NCBI GenBank assembly: GCA_963836195.1
Contig: CAWIIX010000005.1
Location: forward strand, 841,979 to 905,978
DNA: 64,000 nt
Origin: Trebonia sp963836195
GTDB taxonomy: Bacteria > Actinomycetota > Actinomycetes > Streptosporangiales > Streptosporangiaceae
Direction of reading: 5' to 3'
The translations under genes were made by a program, and so were the position numbers. A model generated the notes under the pieces. The model did no database searches. It was not told the origin of the DNA and saw nothing but the letters and a program-made list of their open reading frames with translations. Positions 17,259 to 25,953 of the stretch are shown piece after piece; position 1 is the first letter of the stretch; each line of letters starts with the position of its first letter.

Positions 17259-18554
17259 GCGTCCGCCAGGACGGGCACGGTCGGGACGCAGGTCGAGATC
17301 GCCGTGCCGCCGCCGGGCTCGGACTCCACCTCCACCGTGCCGGACAGGTCCGCGATCCGCTGCCGCATCGCGATCAGGCCGAAGCCGCCGCCCTCGGGCA
17401 GCCTGGCCGGGTCGAACCCGACGCCGTCGTCGCGCACGTCGAGCGCGACCTCGTTCTCCATGTAGGAGACGGTCAGCCCGACCCGCGTCGCGTGTGCGTG
17501 CCTGGCCACGTTCGCGAGCGCCTCCTGGGCGGCGCGGAGCAGCGCGAACTCGATCTCCGGGCGGATCGGCCGCGCGCGTTCCCGTCGTCTGCGCCTGCAC
17601 CGGGATCCCGTTCAGGGCCGCCCAGCGCTCGGCCACGTCGGCCAGCGCCTCGCTCAGCCGGCAGCGCTCGAGCGGCTCGGGGCGCAGCGCGTCCACCGAA
17701 CGGCGCGCCTCGGACAGGCTGTCCCGCGCGAGCTGGGTCGCGGCCGCGACATGCCGCCGCCAGCCTGCGGTATCACCAGGATCACCGGGATCATCGGGGG
17801 CACGGCTGGCGGCCTGCTCGGCCGCCTGCAGTTGGGTGACGATGCCGGTCAGGCCCTGCGCGAGGGTGTCGTGGATCTCCTGCGCCATCCGCCGCCGCTC
17901 CTCGGCCACCCCGGCCTCCCGCGCCTGGGCGATCAGCTGCCGGTGCAGGTCCTCGTTCTCCGCGATGGTGGCGACGAGGCGTCCGTTGGCCTCGTTCAGG
18001 TCGGCCAGCGCCTGCCTGCGCTCGTGGTCCTGCTTGTCGCTGCGCCACAGGAACCAGGCCAGAAACCACAGCATGGTCTGGTCCACGGTCAGGGCGACGA
18101 AGAACATCGCCAGACGGAACACCAGGCTGCCCTGGGTGCCCGCCGTCTGGGAGACGGCTGAGATGAACCCCACCCCGGAGACCCCGGCCAGCCGCCACGG
18201 CCACGGCAGGTACTTAAGCGAGATGGTCGAGGGGATCAGCGTAAGGAACCCGAACCAGCCATCCCTGGTTACCAGCGCGAAGGTGAGCACCAGCAGCCCG
18301 GCGACGAAGATGCCCACCTGCGGCATGCTCCGCCGCCACCCGGGGTGCAGCGAGTACATGAACAGGACCCAGAGCGCGAAGGCCGCGCACAGCGAGAGGT
18401 CGACCGCCAGCGAGGCGGTGCTGGCGGTCCGCCAGGGCAGGGTGAGCCCGGCTAGGAGCGCGAGAAGCCCGTAAGCGACGCCGCCGAGGGCGAGGACCCA
18501 CGGCCTTTCCTGATCCCACAGGTCCAGCCGGGTGCGCGGTGCCGGTTTGCTCAT
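17255..18554 (-). CDS. sensor histidine kinase (HisKA_3, DesK/LiaS-like), frameshifted near 17580
   Basis: The N-terminal sensor region has about five to six hydrophobic helices (GVAYGLLALLAGLTL, LCAAFALWVLFMYSL, VGIFVAGLLVLTFALV and others). It is followed by a coiled coil and the H-box AEERRRMAQEIHDTLAQGL with the phosphorylated histidine. The ATPase domain continues in a different frame: EIEFALLRAAQEALANVARHA (N-box), then DVRDDGVGFDP and GFGLIAMRQRI. One extra base in the CG-alternating run near 17575-17585 explains the break; removing it gives 432 residues. Without correction the kinase reads straight into the response regulator as a false fusion. Confidence 0.9.
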
Positions 18555-18588
18555 GTGCTCCCTCCGCCTGCGAATCTACGCCGTTGCC

Positions 18589-21111
18589 TTACTGCGCGGC
18601 GATAGCGGCGAGGACGTCGAGCCTGGCCGCTCTCCGGGCGGGCCAGCTCGCGGCCACCAGCCCGAGCGCGCCCGCGAGGATGAGGAACTCCACCAGACGG
18701 AGCCAGGGAACCGAGGTCTCGGTGATGCCCTGCTGCCGCAGCGCGGACACGAGCGCCAGCCCCATCAGGGTCCCGATGACGATCCCGATCAGCGCGCCGA
18801 ACGTCGCCAGGATCACCGCCTCGGACCTGATCATGGCCCTGACCTGCGGACGCCGCATGCCGACGGCTCGCAGCAGCCCGATCTCGCCGGTTCGCTCGAG
18901 GACCGACAGCATGAGGGTGTTGACGATGCCGATGAGCGCGATCAGGACCGCCAGCGCCAGCAGGGCGTAGACCAGACCGAGGAGCTGGTTGACGTTCGCC
19001 ACCTGAGCCTGCTCGAACTGCGCCCTGGTCTGCACCTGCACGTCGGAGAACGGCGCCAGCGCGTTCGCGACGGCCGTCTCAACGCCGGGGCTGCCGTCGA
19101 TGCGCAGCAGGACCGCGCCCGGATGCGGCTGCCTGAAGTGGGCGAGGAAGTAGACGGAGCTGACCAGGTAGCTCTGGATAAGAGCGTTGGACTGGTAGAT
19201 CCCGCCGATCCTGATGGTGGTCAAGCCGGTGTACGCGAACCTCACCGGCACCGTGTCCCCGACCGACAGGTGATCGGCCTTCGCGGTCGTGGAGTCGATG
19301 AGCAGCTCGCCCTGGCCGAGGGCGGCGGCAGAGCCCGCCGTCATTCGCACGATGACGGTATTCGACAGGTTCTGCGGCGTCACCCCGGTCAGCGTCGCCA
19401 GCGCGGACCTGAACTCGAACTGGTTCCGGTAGACGATCGTCGCCGAGGTGACCCCGGGCACGGCCGCCGCCGTCGCCGGCACCGCGTCGCTGAGCTGTCC
19501 GCTGCCGTTGGCCGAGACCAGTAGGTCCGCGTTGATTGCCTGGTCCACGCTGCTGGTGGCGCTGTCCGACAGCGATGCGCCGAACACCGCCATGGCCGAG
19601 ACGAGGGCGAGCCCGACCATAAGGGCGGAGGCGGTCTGGGCGGTGCGGCGCGGGCTGCGCATGGAGTTCTCCCGCCCCAGCTGCCCCGGGGTGCCGAGCA
19701 GCGCGGCCAGCGGCCGCCCGAGCACGCCCGACAGCGGCCGCGCGATCGCGGGGGCGAGCATGGCGACGCCGACGAAGATGCAGACCGCGCCGACGCCGAC
19801 AATCGCGACGACCGGCTTCGCCAGCCCGATGGCGAGCAGCGCGGCCCCGAAGACGGTGAGCGCCGTACCCGAAATAAGGCGTCGCCTGGTCGCGAGGGCC
19901 CCGGCGCCGTCGGACGGGCGGTCGGTGAGCGCCGCTACCGGCGCGATCCGCACCGCGTTCCTGGCTGGCCCGATCGCCGAGACGACCGTCACCAGCGTGC
20001 CGACGGCGAGCCCGACGATCGCGGTGCGCGGCTCGAACGTCAGCGGCCCGGTCGGCAGGGCGGTGCCGAACCCGCTCAGCAGCGCCTCGAGCCCGATGGC
20101 GGCGAGCACGCCGAGGCCGACCCCGATCGCGGACGAGACGAACCCCACGATCGCGGCCTCGGTCAGCACGGAGCGCAGTATCTGTCGACGGCTCGCGCCG
20201 ACGACCCGCAGCAGGGCGAGCTCCCGGGTCCGCTGGCCGACGATGATCGAGAACGTGTTGTAAATCGTGAACGCGCCGACGAAGAGCGCGATGAGCGCGA
20301 ACACCAGCAGCGCGGTGTTGAAGAACGACAGCGCCTGGCTCACCGTGTTCGCGTCCTCGTTGATGATCGTCTGCCCGGTGACGACCTCCGCGTCTGACGG
20401 GAGAACCCCGGCGATCGACCGTTGCACGGCGGCCTTGTCGGCACCCGGCTTGGCCACCACGTCGATGAAGTCGAACAGCCCGTTCTCCCCGAGCAGGCGT
20501 TGCGCGGTCGGCAGCGCGAACGCCGCCAGCGTCTGGCCAGCGAGGTTGTCGGCCGTCCCGAACTGGGCGATTCCGGTGATGGTGAAGGTCTGGGCGGACT
20601 TCGACGCCGCCGTCAGGATCCGCACCCGCTGGCCGACGCTGAACCCGTGGCTCTTCGCCGTCGCCGCGTCCATCACCACGTCGTCGCTGGTGGTCGGCGG
20701 ATTGCCCGCGACGAGGTGGAAACTGGAGATCTGCTGGTCGGTTTCCCAGCCGGCGCCGACGGTTCCCACGCTCGACGAGATCGGCTTGCCGTCCTCGGCG
20801 ATGAACTGGGCGTAGCCCTCGACCTCCCCGAACGCCCCGGCGACACCGGGCACGCCCTGCACGCGGCCGAGGAGGGCGGCAGGCAGGGGGTTGCGGGTGG
20901 CGCTCCCGCCGCTGCCGAATTGCGCCACGCCCCGAACCTGGAAGTCGACGTTGCGATAGACGCTGTTGAACAGCGTGGAGAAGGTGCTGTTAAGCGTGTC
21001 GGTGAGCACGAACGTCCCGGAGACGAACGTCACCCCGAGCACGATCGCCAGCGCGGTGAGCGCCAGTCGCAGCTTGTGCGCGAGCAGGCCGCGCAGGGTC
21101 ACCTTTCCCAT
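18589..21111 (-). CDS. FtsX/MacB-type ABC transporter permease (duplicated FtsX domains)
   Basis: A protein of 840 residues. There is one N-terminal helix (LALTALAIVLGVTFVSGTFVL), a large extracytoplasmic domain, a three-helix FtsX block (LVFALIALFVGAFTIYNTFSIIVGQRTRELALLRVVGASRRQ), a central helix pair, a second extracytoplasmic domain and a second FtsX block (LLGLVYALLALAVLIALIGIVNTLMLSVLERTGEIGLLRAVGMRR). This is the ten-helix arrangement of BceB/YknZ-like peptide exporters and lipoprotein-releasing permeases. It follows its ATPase by one base. The two-component genes just downstream fit a drug- or peptide-responsive module. Confidence 0.93.
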   Translation of the reverse strand: MGKVTLRGLLAHKLRLALTALAIVLGVTFVSGTFVLTDTLNSTFSTLFNSVYRNVDFQVRGVAQFGSGGSATRNPLPAALLGRVQGVPGVAGAFGEVEGYAQFIAEDGKPISSSVGTVGAGWETDQQISSFHLVAGNPPTTSDDVVMDAATAKSHGFSVGQRVRILTAASKSAQTFTITGIAQFGTADNLAGQTLAAFALPTAQRLLGENGLFDFIDVVAKPGADKAAVQRSIAGVLPSDAEVVTGQTIINEDANTVSQALSFFNTALLVFALIALFVGAFTIYNTFSIIVGQRTRELALLRVVGASRRQILRSVLTEAAIVGFVSSAIGVGLGVLAAIGLEALLSGFGTALPTGPLTFEPRTAIVGLAVGTLVTVVSAIGPARNAVRIAPVAALTDRPSDGAGALATRRRLISGTALTVFGAALLAIGLAKPVVAIVGVGAVCIFVGVAMLAPAIARPLSGVLGRPLAALLGTPGQLGRENSMRSPRRTAQTASALMVGLALVSAMAVFGASLSDSATSSVDQAINADLLVSANGSGQLSDAVPATAAAVPGVTSATIVYRNQFEFRSALATLTGVTPQNLSNTVIVRMTAGSAAALGQGELLIDSTTAKADHLSVGDTVPVRFAYTGLTTIRIGGIYQSNALIQSYLVSSVYFLAHFRQPHPGAVLLRIDGSPGVETAVANALAPFSDVQVQTRAQFEQAQVANVNQLLGLVYALLALAVLIALIGIVNTLMLSVLERTGEIGLLRAVGMRRPQVRAMIRSEAVILATFGALIGIVIGTLMGLALVSALRQQGITETSVPWLRLVEFLILAGALGLVAASWPARRAARLDVLAAIAAQ

Positions 21112-21112
21112 C

Positions 21113-21853
21113 TCAGGCCCCCAGAGTCCGCATCCGCTCGAGGACCGAATCGGCCGTCGGCTGGCTGAGCTCGCCGACCACCGCCCCGTCGGCCAGGAAG
21201 ACGACCCGGTCCGCGTAGGCGGCTGCCCTCGGGTCGTGCGTCACCATGACGATCGACTGGCCCGATTCGGTCACCGACCAGCGGAGGAAGGCGAGCAGAT
21301 CGGCCGAGGCGTTGGAGTCCAGGTTCCCGGTCGGCTCGTCGGCGAAGACCAGGTCCGGCTTGTTGATCAGCGCGCGGGCGCAGGCGACGCGCTGCTGCTG
21401 CCCGCCGGACAGCTCGGCGGGCCGGTGCGAGAGCCGGTCAGCGACGCCAAGCTTCTTGACCAGGAAGTCGAGCCATTCGCGATCGGGCCTGCGCCCCGCG
21501 AGGTCGGCTGGCAGCGTGATGTTCTCGGCCGCGGTCAGCGTCGGCACCAGGTTGAAATACTGGAAGACGAAGCCGATGCGGTCGCGCCGCAGCCGGGTTA
21601 GCCCGGCGTCATCGAGCTGCCCGATGTCCTCACCGCCCACGTAGGCATGGCCCGAGGTCGGCCGGTCCAGGCCCGCCATGCAGTGCATGAGCGTCGACTT
21701 GCCGGAGCCGGACGGGCCCATCACGGCCGTGAACCGGCCGCGCTCGAATGCCACGCTGACGTCGGCCAGGGCGCGCACCGCCGCCTGCCCCGCCCCGTAC
21801 GTCTTCTGCAGGTTCACGGCCTGCGCCGCCTGCGCGGTTGCCAACGTTGCCAT
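21113..21853 (-). CDS. ABC transporter ATP-binding protein (MacB/LolD subfamily)
   Basis: A protein of 246 residues with Walker A GPSGSGKST, Q-loop FVFQYFNLVPTLTAAENI, signature LSGGQQQRVACARAL, Walker B LVFADEPTGNLD and the switch histidine in MVTHD. The spacing and the phrase ADEPTGNLDS are typical of the MacB/LolD/BceA group, which power FtsX-type permeases. It is first gene of the transporter operon. A 24-bp perfect palindrome lies 100 bp upstream. Confidence 0.95.
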   Translation of the reverse strand: MATLATAQAAQAVNLQKTYGAGQAAVRALADVSVAFERGRFTAVMGPSGSGKSTLMHCMAGLDRPTSGHAYVGGEDIGQLDDAGLTRLRRDRIGFVFQYFNLVPTLTAAENITLPADLAGRRPDREWLDFLVKKLGVADRLSHRPAELSGGQQQRVACARALINKPDLVFADEPTGNLDSNASADLLAFLRWSVTESGQSIVMVTHDPRAAAYADRVVFLADGAVVGELSQPTADSVLERMRTLGA

Positions 21854-21952
21854 GCCTCAACGGTCGCCCGCGCGGGCGTGACTCGGCAACCGGCATCCGG
21901 CCGGGATCGCGCGCGATCGGGCGGATTCGCGCCGTGGGCCGAACGGCGGACC

Positions 21953-21976
21953 GCGATCAACCGATCGGTTGATCGC
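21953..21976. promoter_or_regulatory. 24-bp perfect palindrome upstream of ABC transporter operon
   Basis: The half-site GCGATCAACCGA is followed directly by its reverse complement, with no spacer. It lies 100-123 bp upstream of the ATPase start and about 150 bp upstream of tRNA-Met. Binding by the NarL-type regulator or by a TetR protein is possible. Confidence 0.6.
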
Positions 21977-22125
21977 TGTGGATAACCTGTGTGCAACTTG
22001 TTGCGAGGATGTGGATACGGCAGTCCCCTCAGGGGATTCCGGAGAGCACAACACGCCCGGTGCTGTGGACAACCCCTTGCGACGCGGCCAACCCCAAGAT
22101 CGGGTACTCTTGTCTCGTCTCACGT

Positions 22126-22202
22126 GGCGGAGTAGCTCAGCCAGGCAGAGCAAGCGGCTCATAATCGCTGTGTCACCGGTTCAAGTCCGGTCTCCGCTAC
22201 CA
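22126..22202 (+). tRNA. tRNA-Met (anticodon CAT), with encoded CCA
   Basis: The acceptor GGCGGAG (22126-22132) pairs with CTCCGCT (22192-22198), followed by A and CCA. The D arm is GCTC...GAGC. The anticodon stem AGCGG/TCGCT holds loop CTCATAA with anticodon CAT. The T arm is ACCGG-TTCAAGT-CCGGT. The G1-U72 pair and position next to rpmG argue for the elongator type. Confidence 0.93.
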
Positions 22203-22213
22203 GAACCATGTTT

Positions 22214-22296
22214 GGAGGGCGTTGCCCTCCTTCCCGGTTCTATGTATCTACCCGGGGGGGCGACCCCCCGGACCCTCCGGTGTGGGCTTCGCCCAC
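22214..22296 (+). terminator. three consecutive hairpins between tRNA-Met and rpmG
   Basis: GGAGGGC-GTT-GCCCTCC is at 22214-22230. CCGGGGGG-GCGA-CCCCCCGG is at 22252-22271, an 8-bp stem with a GNRA-type tetraloop. GTGGGC-TTC-GCCCAC is at 22282-22296. The first is well placed to terminate the tRNA transcript. The others may shape the rpmG leader. No T-rich tail follows. Confidence 0.6.
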
Positions 22297-22373
22297 TTCC
22301 GGGTCTGCATGGCCGGGATTGTCTGTCCGGTAACCTTGATCGACCTAGCTTTCCTTTTAGAAAGGCACTCACT

Positions 22374-22538
22374 GTGGCTGCCACCGACGTCCGGCCGAAG
22401 ATCACGCTGGCTTGCCAGGAGTGCAAGCACCGTAACTACATCACCAAGAAGAACCGGCGCAACGACCCGGACCGTCTTGAGCTCAAGAAGTTCTGCCCGA
22501 ACTGCCGCTGCCACACCGCGCACCGCGAGACCCGCTAG
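22374..22538 (+). CDS. rpmG: 50S ribosomal protein L33 (zinc-binding form)
   Basis: A protein of 54 residues starting at GTG 22374, with AGAAAGG upstream. The body CQECKHRNYITKKNRRN...KKFCPNCRCHTAHRETR contains two CxxC pairs, the zinc-binding C+ form of L33. It is followed by the had genes, as in mycobacteria and relatives. Confidence 0.96.
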   Translation: MAATDVRPKITLACQECKHRNYITKKNRRNDPDRLELKKFCPNCRCHTAHRETR

Positions 22539-22559
22539 TCCAGCCGCGGTCACCCGAGC

Positions 22560-23009
22560 GTGGCGCTGAACACCGACTTCGTCGGCCGGGTGTACGGCCC
22601 GGGTGACCCCTACGAGGTCAGCCGGGTCAAGATCGCCGACTTCGCCGACGCCATTGGCGAGCCGAGCGAGCTCTGCCGCGACGCCGAGGCGGCCCGGCGG
22701 GCCGGCTATCCCGACGTGATCGCCCCGCCCACCTTCGCGGTGGTGCTGAGCATGGCCTCCGCCCGCCTGGCGAATGACGACCCCGGCCTCGGGCTCGACT
22801 ACTCGATGGTGGTGCACGGCGAGCAGAGCTTCGCGCACTCCCGCCCGCTGCACGCGGGCGACCTGGTGGTCGCGACCACCACGATCGAGTCGATCAAGGC
22901 GGTCGGCGCCCTGTCGATGATGGTGACGTCCACCGATCTGACCACCACCGCCGGCGAGCACGTCTGCACGGCCCGGTCCACCCTCGTCGAGCGGGGTGCG
23001 GGCGCATGA
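22560..23009 (+). CDS. hadA: MaoC-like (3R)-hydroxyacyl dehydratase subunit, HadA type
   Basis: A protein of 149 residues with an N-terminal MaoC (hot-dog) fold: VYGPGDPYEVSRVKIADFADAIGE, APPTFAVVLSMA, VVHGEQSFAHSRPLHAGD. It lacks the catalytic D-x4-H motif, as expected for the structural HadA subunit. The position rpmG-hadA-hadB is the one known from mycobacteria, where HadAB dehydrates 3-hydroxyacyl-ACP in fatty-acid elongation. The stop overlaps hadB by four bases. Confidence 0.88.
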   Translation: MALNTDFVGRVYGPGDPYEVSRVKIADFADAIGEPSELCRDAEAARRAGYPDVIAPPTFAVVLSMASARLANDDPGLGLDYSMVVHGEQSFAHSRPLHAGDLVVATTTIESIKAVGALSMMVTSTDLTTTAGEHVCTARSTLVERGAGA

Positions 23010-23428
23010 CCGTCAGCTACGCCGACGTCGAGCCGGGCACCGCCATCGAGCCGCGAACGTACCAGGTCACCAGGCTCGACCTGGTCAAGTACTGCGGCGC
23101 CTCGGGCGACTTCAACGTCATCCACTGGAACGAGCGGGTCGCCCGCTCGGTCGGCCTGCCGAACGTCATCGCGCACGGCATGTACACGATGGCGCAGGCC
23201 GGGAAGTTCGTCACGGAGTGGGCTGGCGACCCGGGCGCGGTCACCGAATTCGGCGTCCGGTTCTCGGCCATGGTCCCGGTTCCCGACGACGATGAGGGCG
23301 CGACCCTCGAGGTCAGCGGCAAGGTCCTGGAGAAGCTCGGGGACAACAAGGTGACCGTCGACATCGTGGTCAAGGCCGGCGGGGCGAAGGTGCTGACCCG
23401 CGCCCGCGCCACCGTCCGCCTCCCGTGA
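23006..23428 (+). CDS. hadB: MaoC-like (3R)-hydroxyacyl dehydratase subunit, HadB type
   Basis: A protein of 140 residues, ATG overlapping the end of hadA. The hydratase motif SGDFNVIHWNERVARSVGLPNVIAHGM carries the catalytic Asp and His that HadA lacks, so the two subunits probably form the active heterodimer. The C-terminal VRFSAMVPVPDDD...VSGKVLEKLGDNKV completes the hot-dog fold. Its stop overlaps murB (GTGA). Confidence 0.9.
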   Translation: MTVSYADVEPGTAIEPRTYQVTRLDLVKYCGASGDFNVIHWNERVARSVGLPNVIAHGMYTMAQAGKFVTEWAGDPGAVTEFGVRFSAMVPVPDDDEGATLEVSGKVLEKLGDNKVTVDIVVKAGGAKVLTRARATVRLP

Positions 23429-24489
23429 CCCCGGCCCTGGCCGACTACACCACGCTCGGTCTCGGCGGCCGGGCGCGATCGTTCGTGTCCGCCGCGACCG
23501 AGGCGGAGCTGATCGGCGCGGTCAAGGCGGCCGACGCGGCCGCGGAGCCCGTCCTGCTCATCGGCGGCGGCTCCAACCTGGTGATCTCCGACGCGGGCTT
23601 CCCCGGCACGGTCGTCCACGTGAACACCCGCGGCATCGGCTACGCCCCCCGGCACGCCGGGGCCGACGAGGGCGCCGTCGACGTCACCGTCGCGGCGGGC
23701 GAGGACTGGGATGGCGTGGTCGCGGCCACCGTCGGCGAGGGCCTGGCCGGGCTTGAGTCGCTGTCCGGCATCCCGGGCCGCGCGGGCGCGACCCCGATCC
23801 AGAACGTCGGCGCCTACGGCCGCGAGGTGGCCGAGGTCATCACCCGGGTGCGGGTGTACGACCGGCGCGATGATGAGGTTCTCGTCCTCGGCAACGAGGA
23901 CTGCTCCTTCGCCTACCGCACCAGCCTGTTCAAGTCGACCGGGGCGCGCTACGTCGTCCTCGACGTGACGTTCCGACTCGCCCGGCAGGCGCTGTCGCTG
24001 CCGGTGAAGTACGCGGAGCTGGCCGCCGAGCTGGGCGTGGCGCTGGGGGAGGGGGCGGGCGTGGGCGAGGTCCGTTCGGCCGTGCTCAAGATCCGGGCCC
24101 GCAAGGGAATGGTCCTCAGCCCGGGCGACCCTGACACCCGCAGCGCGGGCTCCTTCTTCACCAACCCGATCATCACCGCCGCCGACTTCGCCGCGGTGGA
24201 GGCGGCCGCGGCCGCCCGCGCGGCCGGCCCGGTGCCTCGCTACGAGGCGGGCGCGGGCCTGGTGAAGGTCCCGGCCGCCTGGCTCATCGAGCACGCCGGC
24301 TTCGCCAAGGGGTACGGCGCCCCGTCCCCGGCCCGCGTCTCCTCCAAGCACACCCTGGCCCTCGTCAACATCGGCGACGCGACCACGGCGGACCTGCTCG
24401 CGCTGGCCCGCGAGATCGTCTCCGGCGTCCGCTCCGCCTACGGCGTCACCCTGACCCCGGAGCCGATCCTCATCGGCGTCACCCTCTAG
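23425..24489 (+). CDS. murB: UDP-N-acetylenolpyruvoylglucosamine reductase
   Basis: FAD/NADPH enzyme forming UDP-MurNAc, the second committed step of peptidoglycan synthesis. The 354-residue protein starts at GTG 23425, inside the hadB stop. Motifs: YTTLGLGGRA, the FAD loop LLIGGGSNLVISD, the pyrophosphate segment GIPGRAGATPIQNVGAYGREV, the catalytic serine region RSAGSFFTNP and HTLALVN at the C-terminus. Coupling to hadAB links lipid and wall synthesis in one transcript. Confidence 0.95.
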   Translation: MTPALADYTTLGLGGRARSFVSAATEAELIGAVKAADAAAEPVLLIGGGSNLVISDAGFPGTVVHVNTRGIGYAPRHAGADEGAVDVTVAAGEDWDGVVAATVGEGLAGLESLSGIPGRAGATPIQNVGAYGREVAEVITRVRVYDRRDDEVLVLGNEDCSFAYRTSLFKSTGARYVVLDVTFRLARQALSLPVKYAELAAELGVALGEGAGVGEVRSAVLKIRARKGMVLSPGDPDTRSAGSFFTNPIITAADFAAVEAAAAARAAGPVPRYEAGAGLVKVPAAWLIEHAGFAKGYGAPSPARVSSKHTLALVNIGDATTADLLALAREIVSGVRSAYGVTLTPEPILIGVTL

Positions 24490-24782
24490 CAAGTCGCACT
24501 GGCGTCGCGGCCCACAGCGCGACGCGGTGTCCACTTCCACGTTGCGGCTGGGGCGGCGGTGAAGGGATAGCGGCGGGCCTTCGCGGGAACCGTGATTGTG
24601 TTCCATTGCGGCGGCCGTTTTCCGCCTGCGGACGTCATTGTGTTCCGTTAGGGGCAGCCCGCGACCCGAAATACCCACGATGACGCTTATGTCCGTCCGG
24701 CCTGGTGCGTGTGGTGACAGTGAGGACTATGTACCGATATCTGGCCGCCGGACCGGAGTCTGGCCGAGTACGGCAGACGCGG
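24490..24782. other. intergenic region between convergent murB and adenosine deaminase genes
   Basis: No gene seen. CGTCGCG...CGCGACG near the murB end can form a weak stem. ATTGTGTTCC occurs twice as a direct repeat, at 24595-24604 and 24637-24646. Nothing else supportable. Confidence 0.5.
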
Positions 24783-25796
24783 CTAGGCCGTCAGCCACGC
24801 GTCGATGCCGGCCAGCAGGCGGGCTCGGACGTCGGGCGGGGCGGCGGCGGAGTGCAGGGACTGGCGGGCTAGCTCGGCCAGCTCGGCCGGGGTGAAGGCG
24901 TGCACGTCGCGGGCGATCTCGTACTGCTTCACCAGCCGCCGGCCAAACAGAACCGGGTCGTCGGCGCCGAGCGCGATGGGGACCCCCGCCTCGAACAGCG
25001 TCCGGATCGGAACCGACTCCGCGTCGGGGGCGACGCCCAGGGCCACGTTCGAGGAGGGGCACACCTCGCAGGTGATCCCCCCGGCCGCCAGCCGCTCAAG
25101 CAGCCACGGGTCCTCGACCGCGCGCACCCCGTGCCCGAGACGGTTGGCGTGCAGCAGATCAAGGGCGGCGGCGACGCTCGGCGGTCCCACCAGCTCCCCG
25201 GCGTGCGGGGCGAGCAGCAAGCCGGCCCGGTCCGCGATCCGGAAGGCAGGAACGAACTCCGCCGCCGGCCCGCGCCGCTCGTCGTTGGAGAGGCCGAACC
25301 CGACCACGCCCTGCCCGGCGAACTGCGCCGCCAGCCGGGCGATCATCCGCGCGTCCATCGGATGCCGGGTCCGGTTGGCGGCGATGATGATCCCGATCCC
25401 GATGTCGGCCGCCCGCGCCGCCTTCTCGGCCGCGTCGATCAGCAACTCGGTGAACGCCGTGATCCCGCCGTACATGGCCGCGAACCCGGACGGGTCGGCC
25501 TGCAGCTCCAGCCACCCCGACCCCTCGGCCCGCTCATCCTCCGCGATCTCCCGGACCAGCCGGTACAGATCATCCGGCGTCCGTAGCACCGACCGGGCGA
25601 CGTCATACAGCCGCTGGAACCGGAACCACCCCCGCTCATCAGCGGTAGACAGCCGAGGAGGCCACTCCTCAGTCAGGGCAGGCGGCAGCGCAATCCCATG
25701 CCCCCGCGCAAGCTCGACCATTGTCGAGTGACGCATAGCGCCAGTCAGATGAAGATGAAGATGAGCCTTAGGGAGAGCCACCAGATCATGCGGCAT
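24783..25796 (-). CDS. adenosine deaminase family protein
   Basis: Amidohydrolase-fold purine deaminase of 337 residues. Motifs: KAHLHLHLTG (two metal-binding histidines), LAPHAGE (metal histidine and catalytic glutamate region), HGVRAVEDP, CPSSNVALG and the metal aspartate in ALGADDPVLF. These match adenosine or adenine deaminase-like enzymes that release ammonia from purines. I start at ATG 25796, with GGGGA nine bases upstream; the TTG at 25802 would leave too little spacing. Actinomycetes usually carry several paralogues, so adenosine itself as substrate is likely but not certain. Confidence 0.88.
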   Translation of the reverse strand: MPHDLVALPKAHLHLHLTGAMRHSTMVELARGHGIALPPALTEEWPPRLSTADERGWFRFQRLYDVARSVLRTPDDLYRLVREIAEDERAEGSGWLELQADPSGFAAMYGGITAFTELLIDAAEKAARAADIGIGIIIAANRTRHPMDARMIARLAAQFAGQGVVGFGLSNDERRGPAAEFVPAFRIADRAGLLLAPHAGELVGPPSVAAALDLLHANRLGHGVRAVEDPWLLERLAAGGITCEVCPSSNVALGVAPDAESVPIRTLFEAGVPIALGADDPVLFGRRLVKQYEIARDVHAFTPAELAELARQSLHSAAAPPDVRARLLAGIDAWLTA

Positions 25797-25953
25797 AGTC
25801 AAGTATCCCCGATGCCCGCCCCTGCGTGCTGCCAGTTGCGCTTGTTACGCCTGGTTTGGAAGAGAAAGCCGGGGCGGATGGGGGCGCATCCCCCGTGCGG
25901 ACATGAAGCGGGGGCGGAAGCACCTCTCCGCCCCCGCGACCCCGCTGACAGTC

